The translations under genes were made by a program, and so were the position numbers. DNA of 64,000 bases from Leptotrichia sp. HSP-342 (GTDB lineage: Bacteria > Fusobacteriota > Fusobacteriia > Fusobacteriales > Leptotrichiaceae). The stretch is taken from NCBI RefSeq assembly GCF_041199995.1, contig NZ_CP165646.1:930001-994000 (forward strand). The letters run 5' to 3'. Below, piece after piece: positions 8,386-15,146 of the stretch (positions are counted from its first letter, which is position 1; each line of letters opens with the position of its first letter). The notes beneath the pieces were generated by a model, which worked only from the letters and a program-made list of their open reading frames with translations, was not told the DNA's origin and did not search any database.

Positions 8386-8529
8386 ATGAAAAAATTAGCA
8401 ATTTTAGTTGTATTAATGATGATAGTTGCGAGTTGTTCGTATCTTGATGGAAGTGAAGCTAGAAGAAGAGGTTGGGAATGCCTGTATAATGGCAAGGGAG
8501 AAATTCAAGTTTGTGGTTATGTAAACTAA
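8386..8529 (+). CDS. Array lipopeptide 19 (SYLD head, QVC tail)
   Basis: The precursor has 47 residues, lipobox IVASC, head SYLDGSEARRRG (as in copies 13 and 25) and tail CLYNGKGEIQVCGYVN. Confidence 0.86.
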   Translation: MKKLAILVVLMMIVASCSYLDGSEARRRGWECLYNGKGEIQVCGYVN

Positions 8530-8580
8530 TAATTGTAATTTAGTAAATCATATAGAAAAGTGATAAAGGAGATAGGTTGT

Positions 8581-8742
8581 ATGAAAAAAATAATAATTTT
8601 GATTATATTGCTAGCAAATGTAATGAGCTGTTCTGAGCTTGCCGAGTTGGAAGCAGGACATCAGCAAAGGATGAGGGAAAGAGGGATGGAATGTATGTAC
8701 AATTATAAGGGAGAAGTGCAAGGTTGTAATTATATAAGATAG
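8581..8742 (+). CDS. Array lipopeptide 20 (SELA head, QGC tail)
   Basis: The precursor has 53 residues, lipobox NVMSC and RBS AAAGGAGATAGG. The head SELAELEAGHQQRMRERG is shared with copy 29, but the tail is CMYNYKGEVQGCNYIR. Confidence 0.86.
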   Translation: MKKIIILIILLANVMSCSELAELEAGHQQRMRERGMECMYNYKGEVQGCNYIR

Positions 8743-8806
8743 AAATTATTTATTTAATAAAACTTGATAATTAAACAAAGAAAATGTGCTAAAGAAGGTG
8801 ATATGT

Positions 8807-8956
8807 GTGAAAAAAATAATGATTTTAGTTGTTTTAATGATGTCAGTATCAAATTGTACTGCTTTTAAAATATCGGAACAAATGGAAAGGGAACGTGGGA
8901 AAGCATGTACTTATGATTATAAAGGTAATTATAAATATTGTGAATACGAAAGGTAA
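8807..8956 (+). CDS. Array lipopeptide 21 (TAFK head, KYC tail, GTG start)
   Basis: The precursor has 49 residues and starts with GTG behind AGAAGGTGATAT. The lipobox is SVSNC, the head TAFKISEQMERERG and the tail CTYDYKGNYKYCEYER, a tail class seen only here and in copy 31. Confidence 0.84.
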   Translation: MKKIMILVVLMMSVSNCTAFKISEQMERERGKACTYDYKGNYKYCEYER

Positions 8957-9005
8957 TGAAACAATCAAAAAATTTATAAAAATGACGATAAAGGAGATAG
9001 CAAAA

Positions 9006-9155
9006 ATGAAAAAATTGGCGATTTTAATTATATTAATGTTAACAGTTATGAGTTGTTCATATATGGAAGGTGGAGAAAGATTAATAAGAGAAAGAGGCAT
9101 GAGATGCAGATACAATTATAAAGGAGAATTACAGCACTGTGGCTTTATAAACTAA
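9006..9155 (+). CDS. Array lipopeptide 22 (SYME head, QHC tail)
   Basis: The precursor has 49 residues, lipobox LTVMSC, head SYMEGGERLIRERG and tail CRYNYKGELQHCGFIN. Confidence 0.86.
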   Translation: MKKLAILIILMLTVMSCSYMEGGERLIRERGMRCRYNYKGELQHCGFIN

Positions 9156-9205
9156 TCATGATTTGTGTAATATTATCAAGAAATGTAATAAGGGAGATGG
9201 TATGT

Positions 9206-9358
9206 GTGAAAAAAATAATGGTGTTAGCGGTATTAATAATGACATTGGTTGTAAGCTGTTCTTATCTTGAAGAAGCAGAAAAAGAGCAGAGAGAAAGAGG
9301 GGTTGAATGTAGATATGGTAAAAGAGGCGGTCTTGAAAACTGCCGTTATATAAATTAA
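9206..9358 (+). CDS. Array lipopeptide 23 (SYLE head, ENC tail, GTG start)
   Basis: The precursor has 50 residues and starts with GTG behind AGGGAGATGG. The lipobox is LVVSC and the head SYLEEAEKEQRERG. The tail CRYGKRGGLENCRYIN carries G where the other copies have N. Confidence 0.84.
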   Translation: MKKIMVLAVLIMTLVVSCSYLEEAEKEQRERGVECRYGKRGGLENCRYIN

Positions 9359-9394
9359 TAGTTTAGAAAATTATATTAAAGGAGTTGATATTAT

Positions 9395-9559
9395 ATGAAA
9401 AAATTAATAATTTTAGTCATACCAGTATCGTTACTAATTATGAGCTGTACCGAACTTGCAGATATGGAAGCAAGGAGACAACAGAGAATAGAAGAAAGAG
9501 GAGTTGAATGCAGATATAATAAAAGAGGAGGAGTTGAAAATTGCCGTTATGCAAATTAA
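9395..9559 (+). CDS. Array lipopeptide 24 (TELA head, ENC tail)
   Basis: The precursor has 54 residues, lipobox LIMSC, head TELADMEARRQQRIEERG and tail CRYNKRGGVENCRYAN. Its tail and AACAGCTAG spacer recur after copy 28. Confidence 0.86.
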   Translation: MKKLIILVIPVSLLIMSCTELADMEARRQQRIEERGVECRYNKRGGVENCRYAN

Positions 9560-9589
9560 CAGCTAGAAAAAATAAAGGAGAAAATAAAG

Positions 9590-9733
9590 ATGAAGAAATT
9601 GATAATTTTAGCTATATTAATAATGACTGTTATAAGCTGTTCATATCTTGATGGAAGTGAAGCCCAAAGAAGAGGGCGACGATGTAGATACAATTATAAA
9701 GGAGAGGTACAGCATTGCGGATATATAAACTAA
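9590..9733 (+). CDS. Array lipopeptide 25 (SYLD head, QHC tail)
   Basis: The precursor has 47 residues, lipobox TVISC, head SYLDGSEAQRRG and tail CRYNYKGEVQHCGYIN. With copies 13 and 19 it shows the SYLD head joined to three different tails. Confidence 0.86.
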   Translation: MKKLIILAILIMTVISCSYLDGSEAQRRGRRCRYNYKGEVQHCGYIN

Positions 9734-9811
9734 AAAAATATATAGAAAACATATTTCGTTCATTAAGGGGGTTAGTTGAATTTAAAAAAGATGTTGATGG
9801 AGCTGATATGT

Positions 9812-9967
9812 ATGAAAAAAATATTGATGTTGATGATACTGGTATTAGCATTAGTTACAAGCTGTTCGTATTTTGAAAGTGCTGAAAGGATTGAAAGGGA
9901 ACGGGGAGGAGTTGAATGCAGATATAATAAAAGGGGTGGGGTTGAGGATTGCCGTTATGCAAATTAG
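9812..9967 (+). CDS. Array lipopeptide 26 (SYFE head, EDC tail)
   Basis: The precursor has 51 residues, lipobox LVTSC and head SYFESAERIERERG. An additional Gly precedes VEC. The tail is CRYNKRGGVEDCRYAN. RBS ATGGAGCTGAT sets the start rather than an upstream in-frame TTG. Confidence 0.84.
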   Translation: MKKILMLMILVLALVTSCSYFESAERIERERGGVECRYNKRGGVEDCRYAN

Positions 9968-9997
9968 TGGCTAGAAAAAATAAGGGAGCTGATATAT

Positions 9998-10147
9998 ATG
10001 AAAAAATTATTAATTTTAGTTATCTTAATGATGACCACAATAAGCTGTTCTTATATGGAAGGTGGAGAAAGACAAATGAGAGAGCGAGGCTGGGAATGCA
10101 GATATAATGGTAAAGGAGAAGTACAACATTGTGGTTTTATAAACTAA
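9998..10147 (+). CDS. Array lipopeptide 27 (SYME head, QHC tail)
   Basis: The precursor has 49 residues, lipobox TTISC, head SYMEGGERQMRERG and tail CRYNGKGEVQHCGFIN. Confidence 0.86.
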   Translation: MKKLLILVILMMTTISCSYMEGGERQMRERGWECRYNGKGEVQHCGFIN

Positions 10148-10200
10148 ATAGCTATAATTGTATGTAATATCATAGAAAAATATAAAAAGGAGATGACAAT

Positions 10201-10368
10201 ATGAAAAAGATACTGATATTAATTATATTAGTAACGATAACTATTTTTAATTGTACAGAAAGAGATTTGATGATAATGAGAGATGCGGACAGAGAAATGA
10301 ATGAAAGAGGGCTTGAATGCAGATACAATAAAAGGGGCGGGGTTGAAAATTGCCGTTATGCAAATTAA
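10201..10368 (+). CDS. Array lipopeptide 28 (TERD head, ENC tail)
   Basis: The precursor has 55 residues, lipobox TIFNC and the long head TERDLMIMRDADREMNERG. The tail is CRYNKRGGVENCRYAN. The head is shared with copy 38. Confidence 0.86.
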   Translation: MKKILILIILVTITIFNCTERDLMIMRDADREMNERGLECRYNKRGGVENCRYAN

Positions 10369-10398
10369 CAGCTAGAAAAAATAAAGGAGATGGTAAAG

Positions 10399-10560
10399 AT
10401 GAAAAAAATGATAGCATTAATTGTATTATTATTAACAGTGGCAAGCTGTTCTGAACTTGCTGAGCTGGAAGCGGGGCATCAGCAAAGAATGAGAGAAAGA
10501 GGTATGAGATGCAGATATAATTATAAAGGAGAATTACAGCATTGTGGCTATATAAATTAA
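10399..10560 (+). CDS. Array lipopeptide 29 (SELA head, QHC tail)
   Basis: The precursor has 53 residues, lipobox TVASC, head SELAELEAGHQQRMRERG as in copy 20 and tail MRCRYNYKGELQHCGYIN. Confidence 0.86.
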   Translation: MKKMIALIVLLLTVASCSELAELEAGHQQRMRERGMRCRYNYKGELQHCGYIN

Positions 10561-10630
10561 TAAAAAAGCTGAATCTAAAAATTATAAATTAATAATTATA
10601 GCAATCATAATGCAAGGAGATGATTTTTAT

Positions 10631-10783
10631 ATGAAAAAAATATTGATGTTGATAATATTAGTATTGGTATTGGTTGTAAATTGTTCGTATTTCGAAGGTG
10701 CTGAAAGAGCCAGAAGAGAACGTGGAAGAGAGTGTACATACAATAGTAGAGGAGAAGCACAAGTTTGTGGTTATATAAAATAA
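10631..10783 (+). CDS. Array lipopeptide 30 (SYFE head, QVC tail)
   Basis: The precursor has 50 residues, lipobox LVVNC, head SYFEGAERARRERG and tail CTYNSRGEAQVCGYIK, a tail shared with copy 43. Confidence 0.86.
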   Translation: MKKILMLIILVLVLVVNCSYFEGAERARRERGRECTYNSRGEAQVCGYIK

Positions 10784-10837
10784 GATTTTCCATTTGTAAA
10801 GGAGAAACAAGAAATTATATGGAAGGAGATGAAGAAA

Positions 10838-10999
10838 ATGAAAAAAATGATAGCATTAATTATATTACTGGTAACTGTAATGAGCTGTACTGAACTTACA
10901 GAAATGGAAGCAAGAAGACAACAGAGAATAAGAGAAAAAGGGCAGGTATGCACTTATGATTATAAAGGTAATTATAAATATTGTGAATATGAAAGATAA
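10838..10999 (+). CDS. Array lipopeptide 31 (TELT head, KYC tail)
   Basis: The precursor has 53 residues, lipobox TVMSC and head TELTEMEARRQQRIREKG. EKG replaces ERG. The tail CTYDYKGNYKYCEYER is identical to that of copy 21. Confidence 0.85.
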   Translation: MKKMIALIILLVTVMSCTELTEMEARRQQRIREKGQVCTYDYKGNYKYCEYER

Positions 11000-11064
11000 T
11001 AAAATTAGAAATTTTTATAAAAAAATTGAATAAATAAAAAATAAGAAGAATGGAGTTGATAAGT

Positions 11065-11214
11065 GTGAAGAAAATAATATTATTACTAACATTATTAATA
11101 TTGATATCAAGCTGTACTGCATTTGAAATAGCAAATCAAATGGAAAAGGAGAGAGGTCGAGAATGTAGATATAATTATAAAGGAGAAGTGCAAAATTGTG
11201 GCTATATAAATTAA
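11065..11214 (+). CDS. Array lipopeptide 32 (TAFE head, QNC tail, GTG start)
   Basis: The precursor has 49 residues with a GTG start behind ATGGAGTTGAT. The lipobox is LISSC, the head TAFEIANQMEKERG and the tail CRYNYKGEVQNCGYIN. Confidence 0.85.
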   Translation: MKKIILLLTLLILISSCTAFEIANQMEKERGRECRYNYKGEVQNCGYIN

Positions 11215-11304
11215 AAAATTAACGAACAAAAGACGCAGAAAATGTAATTTTTATGACTAAAGAGATTAATTGAATTCAAAATAATAGAAAAGGAGCTGAT
11301 ATAT

Positions 11305-11454
11305 ATGAGGAAATTAATGTTACTATTAATGTTGTTGACATTGATATCAGGCTGTACTGCATTTGAAATAGCAAATCAAATGGAAAAGGAGAGAGGAGTT
11401 GAATGTAGGTATAATAAACGGGGAGGGGTTGAGAATTGTCGATATATGGAATAA
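11305..11454 (+). CDS. Array lipopeptide 33 (TAFE head, ENC tail)
   Basis: The precursor has 49 residues, starts MRKLMLLL and has lipobox LISGC. It shares the TAFEIANQMEKERG head with copy 32 but carries CRYNKRGGVENCRYME. Confidence 0.86.
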   Translation: MRKLMLLLMLLTLISGCTAFEIANQMEKERGVECRYNKRGGVENCRYME

Positions 11455-11478
11455 AATTTATTAAAGGAGATGACTTGA

Positions 11479-11649
11479 ATGAAAAGGTGGTTAGTATTGA
11501 TTGTATTGTTATCATTAGCAGTAATAAGCTGTACCGAAGCAGACAGAGAATTGTGGAGAGAAGTTGATAGAGAATATAAGGAAAGAGGCAGGGAGTGTAC
11601 ATACAATCATAAGGGAGAGTTAATAGGAAGTTGTGATTATATAAACTAA
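11479..11649 (+). CDS. Array lipopeptide 34 (TEAD head, GSC tail)
   Basis: At 56 residues this is the longest copy. The lipobox is AVISC and the head TEADRELWREVDREYKERG. The tail CTYNHKGELIGSCDYIN has 11 rather than 10 residues between the cysteines, the only intact exception. Confidence 0.84.
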   Translation: MKRWLVLIVLLSLAVISCTEADRELWREVDREYKERGRECTYNHKGELIGSCDYIN

Positions 11650-11721
11650 AAAAGTCATAAATATTAGTAATTTTTATTTATAAGGTAGCTATAAGAAATT
11701 ATACTGAGTGGAGATGGTAGT

Positions 11722-11874
11722 ATGAAAAAATTAATGGTGTTGATAGTATTAATATCAGTATTAGTTGTAAGTTGTTCTTATTTTGAGGAAGCAGAAAAAG
11801 AGCGAAGAGATAGAGGCAGAGAATGCAGATACAATAAAAGGGGTGGACTTGAAAGTTGCCGTTATATAAATTAG
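11722..11874 (+). CDS. Array lipopeptide 35 (SYFE head, ESC tail)
   Basis: The precursor has 50 residues, lipobox LVVSC, head SYFEEAEKERRDRG and tail CRYNKRGGLESCRYIN. The spacer in front of it is nearly identical to the one before copy 37. Confidence 0.86.
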   Translation: MKKLMVLIVLISVLVVSCSYFEEAEKERRDRGRECRYNKRGGLESCRYIN

Positions 11875-11907
11875 CAGTAAAAAAATATGTTGGAGGAGAG
11901 GATAAAT

Positions 11908-12057
11908 ATGAAAAAATTAGCAATTTTACTTATATTAATAATAACAATTGCAAGCTGTGCTGATATTATGGCTTCAAGAGAACATATGGAGCAAAGAGGC
12001 AGAGAATGTAGATACAATTATAAAGGAGAAGTGCAGAGTTGTGATTATATAAACTAA
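11908..12057 (+). CDS. Array lipopeptide 36 (ADIM head, QSC tail)
   Basis: The precursor has 49 residues, lipobox TIASC, head ADIMASREHMEQRG and tail CRYNYKGEVQSCDYIN. Only the decayed copy 44 shares this head. Confidence 0.85.
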   Translation: MKKLAILLILIITIASCADIMASREHMEQRGRECRYNYKGEVQSCDYIN

Positions 12058-12131
12058 AAAAGTCATAAATATTAGTAATTTTTATTTATAAGATAGTTAT
12101 AGGAAATTATACTGAAATGGAGATGGTAAAT

Positions 12132-12293
12132 ATGAAAAAAATAATAATTCTGTTTATACTAGGATTAATTGTTAGTTGTACAGCAGAAGACATGAATTTA
12201 ATAAGAGAGGCAAGAAGAGAAAGAGAGGAAAGAGGATACCAATGCAGATATAATGGTAAAGGAGAAGTACAGCATTGCGGATATATAAATTAA
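12132..12293 (+). CDS. Array lipopeptide 37 (TAED head, QHC tail)
   Basis: The precursor has 53 residues and a short signal, with the lipobox LIVSC ending at Cys 16. The head is TAEDMNLIREARREREERG and the tail CRYNGKGEVQHCGYIN. Confidence 0.86.
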   Translation: MKKIIILFILGLIVSCTAEDMNLIREARREREERGYQCRYNGKGEVQHCGYIN

Positions 12294-12401
12294 AAAATAT
12301 TATAAAAACTTTAACATTACAAAATGAATAAAAAATATAATTTTTTGATTAAAGGAATTAATTAAATTCAAAGAATAATAATGAAAAAAGGAGATGGTAA
12401 T

Positions 12402-12569
12402 ATGAAAAAGATAATAATATTAGCTATATTAGTAATGACAACTATTTTTAACTGTACAGAAAGAGATTTGATGATAATGAGAGAAGCAGATAGAGAAATG
12501 AATGAAAGAGGACGGGAATGCAGACATAATAAAAGGGGTGGACTTGAAAGTTGCCGTTTTATAAATTAG
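12402..12569 (+). CDS. Array lipopeptide 38 (TERD head, ESC tail)
   Basis: The precursor has 55 residues, lipobox TIFNC, head TERDLMIMREADREMNERG and tail CRHNKRGGLESCRFIN. From this tail into copy 39 the DNA matches the copy 13-14 junction. Confidence 0.86.
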   Translation: MKKIIILAILVMTTIFNCTERDLMIMREADREMNERGRECRHNKRGGLESCRFIN

Positions 12570-12601
12570 TAATTGAAAAAAATAATAAAGGGATGATGTA
12601 T

Positions 12602-12763
12602 ATGAAAAAAGTAATAGCGCTGATTATATTGTCATTAACAATGGTGAGTTGTTCTGAACTTGCTGAGTTAGAAGCAGGAAGACAGCAAAGATTAAGGGAA
12701 AGAGGCTGGGAATGTAGATACAATGGCAGAGGAGAAGTACAGCATTGTGGTTATATAAATTAA
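12602..12763 (+). CDS. Array lipopeptide 39 (SELA head, QHC tail)
   Basis: The precursor has 53 residues and the same MKKVIALIILSLTMVSC signal as copy 14. The head is SELAELEAGRQQRLRERG and the tail CRYNGRGEVQHCGYIN. Confidence 0.86.
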   Translation: MKKVIALIILSLTMVSCSELAELEAGRQQRLRERGWECRYNGRGEVQHCGYIN

Positions 12764-12825
12764 TAAAAAAATGTATGAAACTGTAAATTAATAATATACT
12801 GTTATAGTGCAAGGAGAGAGTAAAT

Positions 12826-12975
12826 ATGAAAAAGACATTGATTTTAGCAATATTGATGATGACGGTTGTAAGTTGCTCATATTTTGAGGGTGCTGAAAGA
12901 GCTGAAAAGGAAAGAGGTAGAATATGCACATATAATAATAAAGGGGATTTCCAAGGGTGCCGTTATGCAAATTAA
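12826..12975 (+). CDS. Array lipopeptide 40 (SYFE head, hybrid QGC/CRYAN tail)
   Basis: The precursor has 49 residues, lipobox TVVSC and head SYFEGAERAEKERG. The tail CTYNNKGDFQGCRYAN joins a QGC stem to the CRYAN end normally found on ENC tails. Confidence 0.85.
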   Translation: MKKTLILAILMMTVVSCSYFEGAERAEKERGRICTYNNKGDFQGCRYAN

Positions 12976-13009
12976 TAATTAGAAATTTATAATAAAGGAG
13001 ATAGTTTAT

Positions 13010-13174
13010 ATGAAAAAAGTATTGGTGTTAGCAGTATTAATGACGATAATTGCAAGTTGTACGGCTGAAGATAGAATGTTATGGAATGAAGTTCAAAGAG
13101 AACGGGGGGAAAGAGGAGTTGAATGCAGATATAATAAAAGAGGTGGAGTTGAGAATTGTCGATATATGGATTGA
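13010..13174 (+). CDS. Array lipopeptide 41 (TAED head, ENC tail)
   Basis: The precursor has 54 residues, lipobox IIASC and head TAEDRMLWNEVQRERGERG, in which the ERG element is doubled. The tail is CRYNKRGGVENCRYMD. Confidence 0.85.
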   Translation: MKKVLVLAVLMTIIASCTAEDRMLWNEVQRERGERGVECRYNKRGGVENCRYMD

Positions 13175-13207
13175 TAATTATAAAGTTATAGCAAAGGAGT
13201 GATTATT

Positions 13208-13369
13208 ATGAAAAAAATAATAGTATTGATTATATTGTTATTAACAGTAATGAGCTGTTCTGAACTTACTGAGTTGGAAGCTGGAAGACAGCAGAGATTA
13301 AGAGAAAGAGGTCGAGAATGCAGGTACAATTATAAGGGAGAGTTACAGCATTGTGGATATATAAATTAA
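13208..13369 (+). CDS. Array lipopeptide 42 (SELT head, QHC tail)
   Basis: The precursor has 53 residues, lipobox TVMSC, head SELTELEAGRQQRLRERG and tail CRYNYKGELQHCGYIN. Confidence 0.86.
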   Translation: MKKIIVLIILLLTVMSCSELTELEAGRQQRLRERGRECRYNYKGELQHCGYIN

Positions 13370-13468
13370 GAAATATTGTGGAAAGTTTAGCATTATAAAG
13401 AAAATATAATTTTTTTGATTAAAGGAATTAATTTGTTTTAAAAAATAAATAAAAAGGAGAGATTCTAT

Positions 13469-13630
13469 ATGAAAAAAATAATAGCACTGATTATATTGTT
13501 ATTAACAGTAATGAGTTGTTCTGAACTTTCTGAAATGGAAGCAAAAAGTCAACAAATAAAAAGGGAAAGAGGATATGAATGTACATATAACAGTAGAGGA
13601 GAAGCACAAGTTTGTGGTTATATAAAATAA
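13469..13630 (+). CDS. Array lipopeptide 43 (SELS head, QVC tail)
   Basis: The precursor has 53 residues, lipobox TVMSC, head SELSEMEAKSQQIKRERG and tail CTYNSRGEAQVCGYIK. Confidence 0.86.
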   Translation: MKKIIALIILLLTVMSCSELSEMEAKSQQIKRERGYECTYNSRGEAQVCGYIK

Positions 13631-13700
13631 AAAACTGTAATATAAATAATTATTTATTTAAAAACAAAAACAAAAAATTATACTAAAGGAGATAATATTT

Positions 13701-13816
13701 ATGAAGAAGATAGTAATATTAGTTATATCATACTGTTAATTATGAATTATGCTGATATTGAGGCTTCAAGAAAACGTATAAGGAGTGTGCACTTTTAATT
13801 CTAGAAAAAGACTGCA
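13701..13816 (+). pseudogene. Array copy 44, decayed (ADIE head)
   Basis: The RBS and MKKIVILVIS start remain, but a deletion and frameshift give a stop after 12 codons. In another frame NYADIEASRKR matches the ADIM head with the lipid Cys changed to Tyr. The tail is not readable. This is the only badly decayed copy and it sits near the downstream end. Confidence 0.75.
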
Positions 13817-13909
13817 ATAGAAAGATAACAAAATAATTAGAAATTAAAAAATGTTATATTGGTATTATAATTTGTGAAGTAAAGAATTGTGATAATGGAG
13901 GAAGCAATT

Positions 13910-14062
13910 ATGAAAAAGATCATAGTTTTGATTGTATCGGCAGTACTAATTGTGAGTTGTTCATATTTTGAAGGTGCGGATAGGCAAATAAGAGAACGAG
14001 GAATTGAATGCAGATATAATAAAAGAGGTGGAGTTGAAAACTGCCGGTTAGGAGAAAATTAA
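13910..14062 (+). CDS. Array lipopeptide 45 (SYFE head, altered ENC tail), coupled to cinA
   Basis: The precursor has 50 residues and RBS ATGGAGGAAG. The lipobox is LIVSC and the head SYFEGADRQIRERG. The tail CRYNKRGGVENC ends RLGEN instead of RYMD. The changed end contains GGTTAGGAGAA, which acts as the ribosome binding site of cinA starting one base after the stop, so translation of the two is probably coupled. Confidence 0.86.
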   Translation: MKKIIVLIVSAVLIVSCSYFEGADRQIRERGIECRYNKRGGVENCRLGEN

Positions 14063-14063
14063 A

Positions 14064-14834
14064 ATGAAAACAGAAATTATATGTGTTGGAACAGAATTAT
14101 TAGTCGGAGATATTGTAAATACAAATGCACAGTATATTTCAGCAAAACTTACAAATATTGGTATTGATTTGTATTATCAAACTACGGTTGGGGATAATTA
14201 TGGAAGACTTATGGAGTGTCTTGAAAATGCTTTTAAAAGGGTTGATTTAGTAATCACTACTGGAGGGCTTGGGCCTACAATTGATGATATTACAAAGGAA
14301 GTTGTAGCTAATTATTTTGGAGAAGAGCTAGAAGTAATTGAGCGGTACTATGACTTAATTGTAAAAAAATACAATGAAAGAGGTTTTGGAGAAGTAGCTT
14401 CTGGCGGGAGAAAAGAAGCTTCAATTTTAAAAAATTCAAAATTGCTAGAAAATGAAGTTGGTCTTGCACCAGGATTTTTTTATGAAAAGGATAATAAAAA
14501 AATAATAGTATTGCCAGGACCTCCTAGAGAAATGGCTTGGATGGTAGATAATCAAGTTTTACCACTTTTAAAGCAGTATTCAAATGATATTTTACTAATG
14601 AAAACTCTTGAAATAAGGGGAGTTCCAGAAGGAAAAATTGACGACAGGCTAAAAGATTATTTTGAAATGTCAAATCCAACTGTTGCTCCGTATGCGAAAG
14701 AAGGTTGTGTTCACGTAAGAATTGCCATGAAAGGTGATAGAGGGAGTACAGATTATCTGACTGCGGAAATTGATAAAATTTTGAATGAAATTATGGAAAT
14801 CTATCCTCAAGCGTCAGAAATTAAAGAAAATTGA
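14064..14834 (+). CDS. cinA: CinA-family protein, N-terminal (MoaB-like) part only
   Basis: This 256-residue protein begins ICVGTELLVGDIVNTNAQYIS and contains TTGGLGPTIDD and VLPGPPREM, the landmarks of the CinA N-terminal MoaB-like domain. A KH-like segment follows to about residue 250. CinA of this type cleaves ADP-ribose or NMN-like substrates in NAD salvage. Full-length CinA is about 410 residues. The C-terminal nicotinamide-nucleotide amidohydrolase domain is absent and no remnant is visible downstream. Either a short form is natural here or the gene was shortened, perhaps with the nearby IS arrival. It is probably co-transcribed with the lipopeptide array. Confidence 0.8.
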   Translation: MKTEIICVGTELLVGDIVNTNAQYISAKLTNIGIDLYYQTTVGDNYGRLMECLENAFKRVDLVITTGGLGPTIDDITKEVVANYFGEELEVIERYYDLIVKKYNERGFGEVASGGRKEASILKNSKLLENEVGLAPGFFYEKDNKKIIVLPGPPREMAWMVDNQVLPLLKQYSNDILLMKTLEIRGVPEGKIDDRLKDYFEMSNPTVAPYAKEGCVHVRIAMKGDRGSTDYLTAEIDKILNEIMEIYPQASEIKEN

Positions 14835-15146
14835 TAAATTTGTAAAATATTATTGATTTTATTAAAAAAAGTCTATAGACAATTTAATTAATGGAGTAAA
14901 GAATTAATAAAATCAAGTTAACTATATTTAAATAAGGTAAATCTATTTTATTTTAGGTCTTTGTCAAGAGTGGGGGTAAAAATTTAAAGTAAAGAAACAA
15001 GAATATAAGTTTTAAGATAACTGATGAAGAAAAAGAAAAGATATACGTTGCTTTAGATGAAATAGGTGGAACTAGAACGGATGCCTTACTAAAATTATTA
15101 GGATCATAAATTGTAATATTAATTGCGACATTTTACCAAATTTTTT
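14835..15146. other. Intergenic region with inverted repeat and gene fragment
   Basis: A perfect 13-base inverted repeat (TTGATTTTATTAA at 14853 and TTAATAAAATCAA at 14904) encloses a GTCTATAGAC palindrome. Bases 14993-15109 encode an orphan fragment containing NISFKITDEEKEKIYVALDE and then TRTDALLKLLGS, without a start codon. It looks like the end of a small regulatory gene of mobile DNA. Confidence 0.55.

Larger units (their letters stand above)
4488..14062 (+). repeat. Tandem array of 45 small lipoprotein genes
   Basis: The array contains 45 head-to-tail copies in the same orientation with a mean period of about 213 bases and no terminator or other gene between them. Each intact copy encodes an MKK start, a hydrophobic stretch, a lipobox ending in Cys at about residue 15-18, a short charged head, ERG, then C-x10-C and a short end. 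I name heads by the residues after the lipobox Cys (SYFE, SYME, SYLD, SELA, TERD, TAFE, TAED, ADIM) and tails by the motif at the last Cys (QHC, QGC, QVC, ENC, KYC, SCD). The residue after the lipid Cys is S, T or A, never D, which would fit outer-membrane sorting. Spacers fall into a few recurrent classes. The 43 intact copies and 2 pseudogenes are listed separately. The function is unknown. Confidence 0.95.

Noticed and set aside
4500..14000. Long minus-strand open frames across the lipopeptide array (for example 12624-12929 and 11276-11602)
   Set aside because: They mirror the conserved plus-strand signal peptides, have no ribosome binding sites and vary with the repeats. They are antisense shadows.
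4488..14062. The regular spacing of the array as a CRISPR-like or non-coding repeat
   Set aside because: Repeats are about 213 bases, each with RBS, start codon, lipobox and stop in frame, and differences are concentrated at the protein level. It is a gene array.
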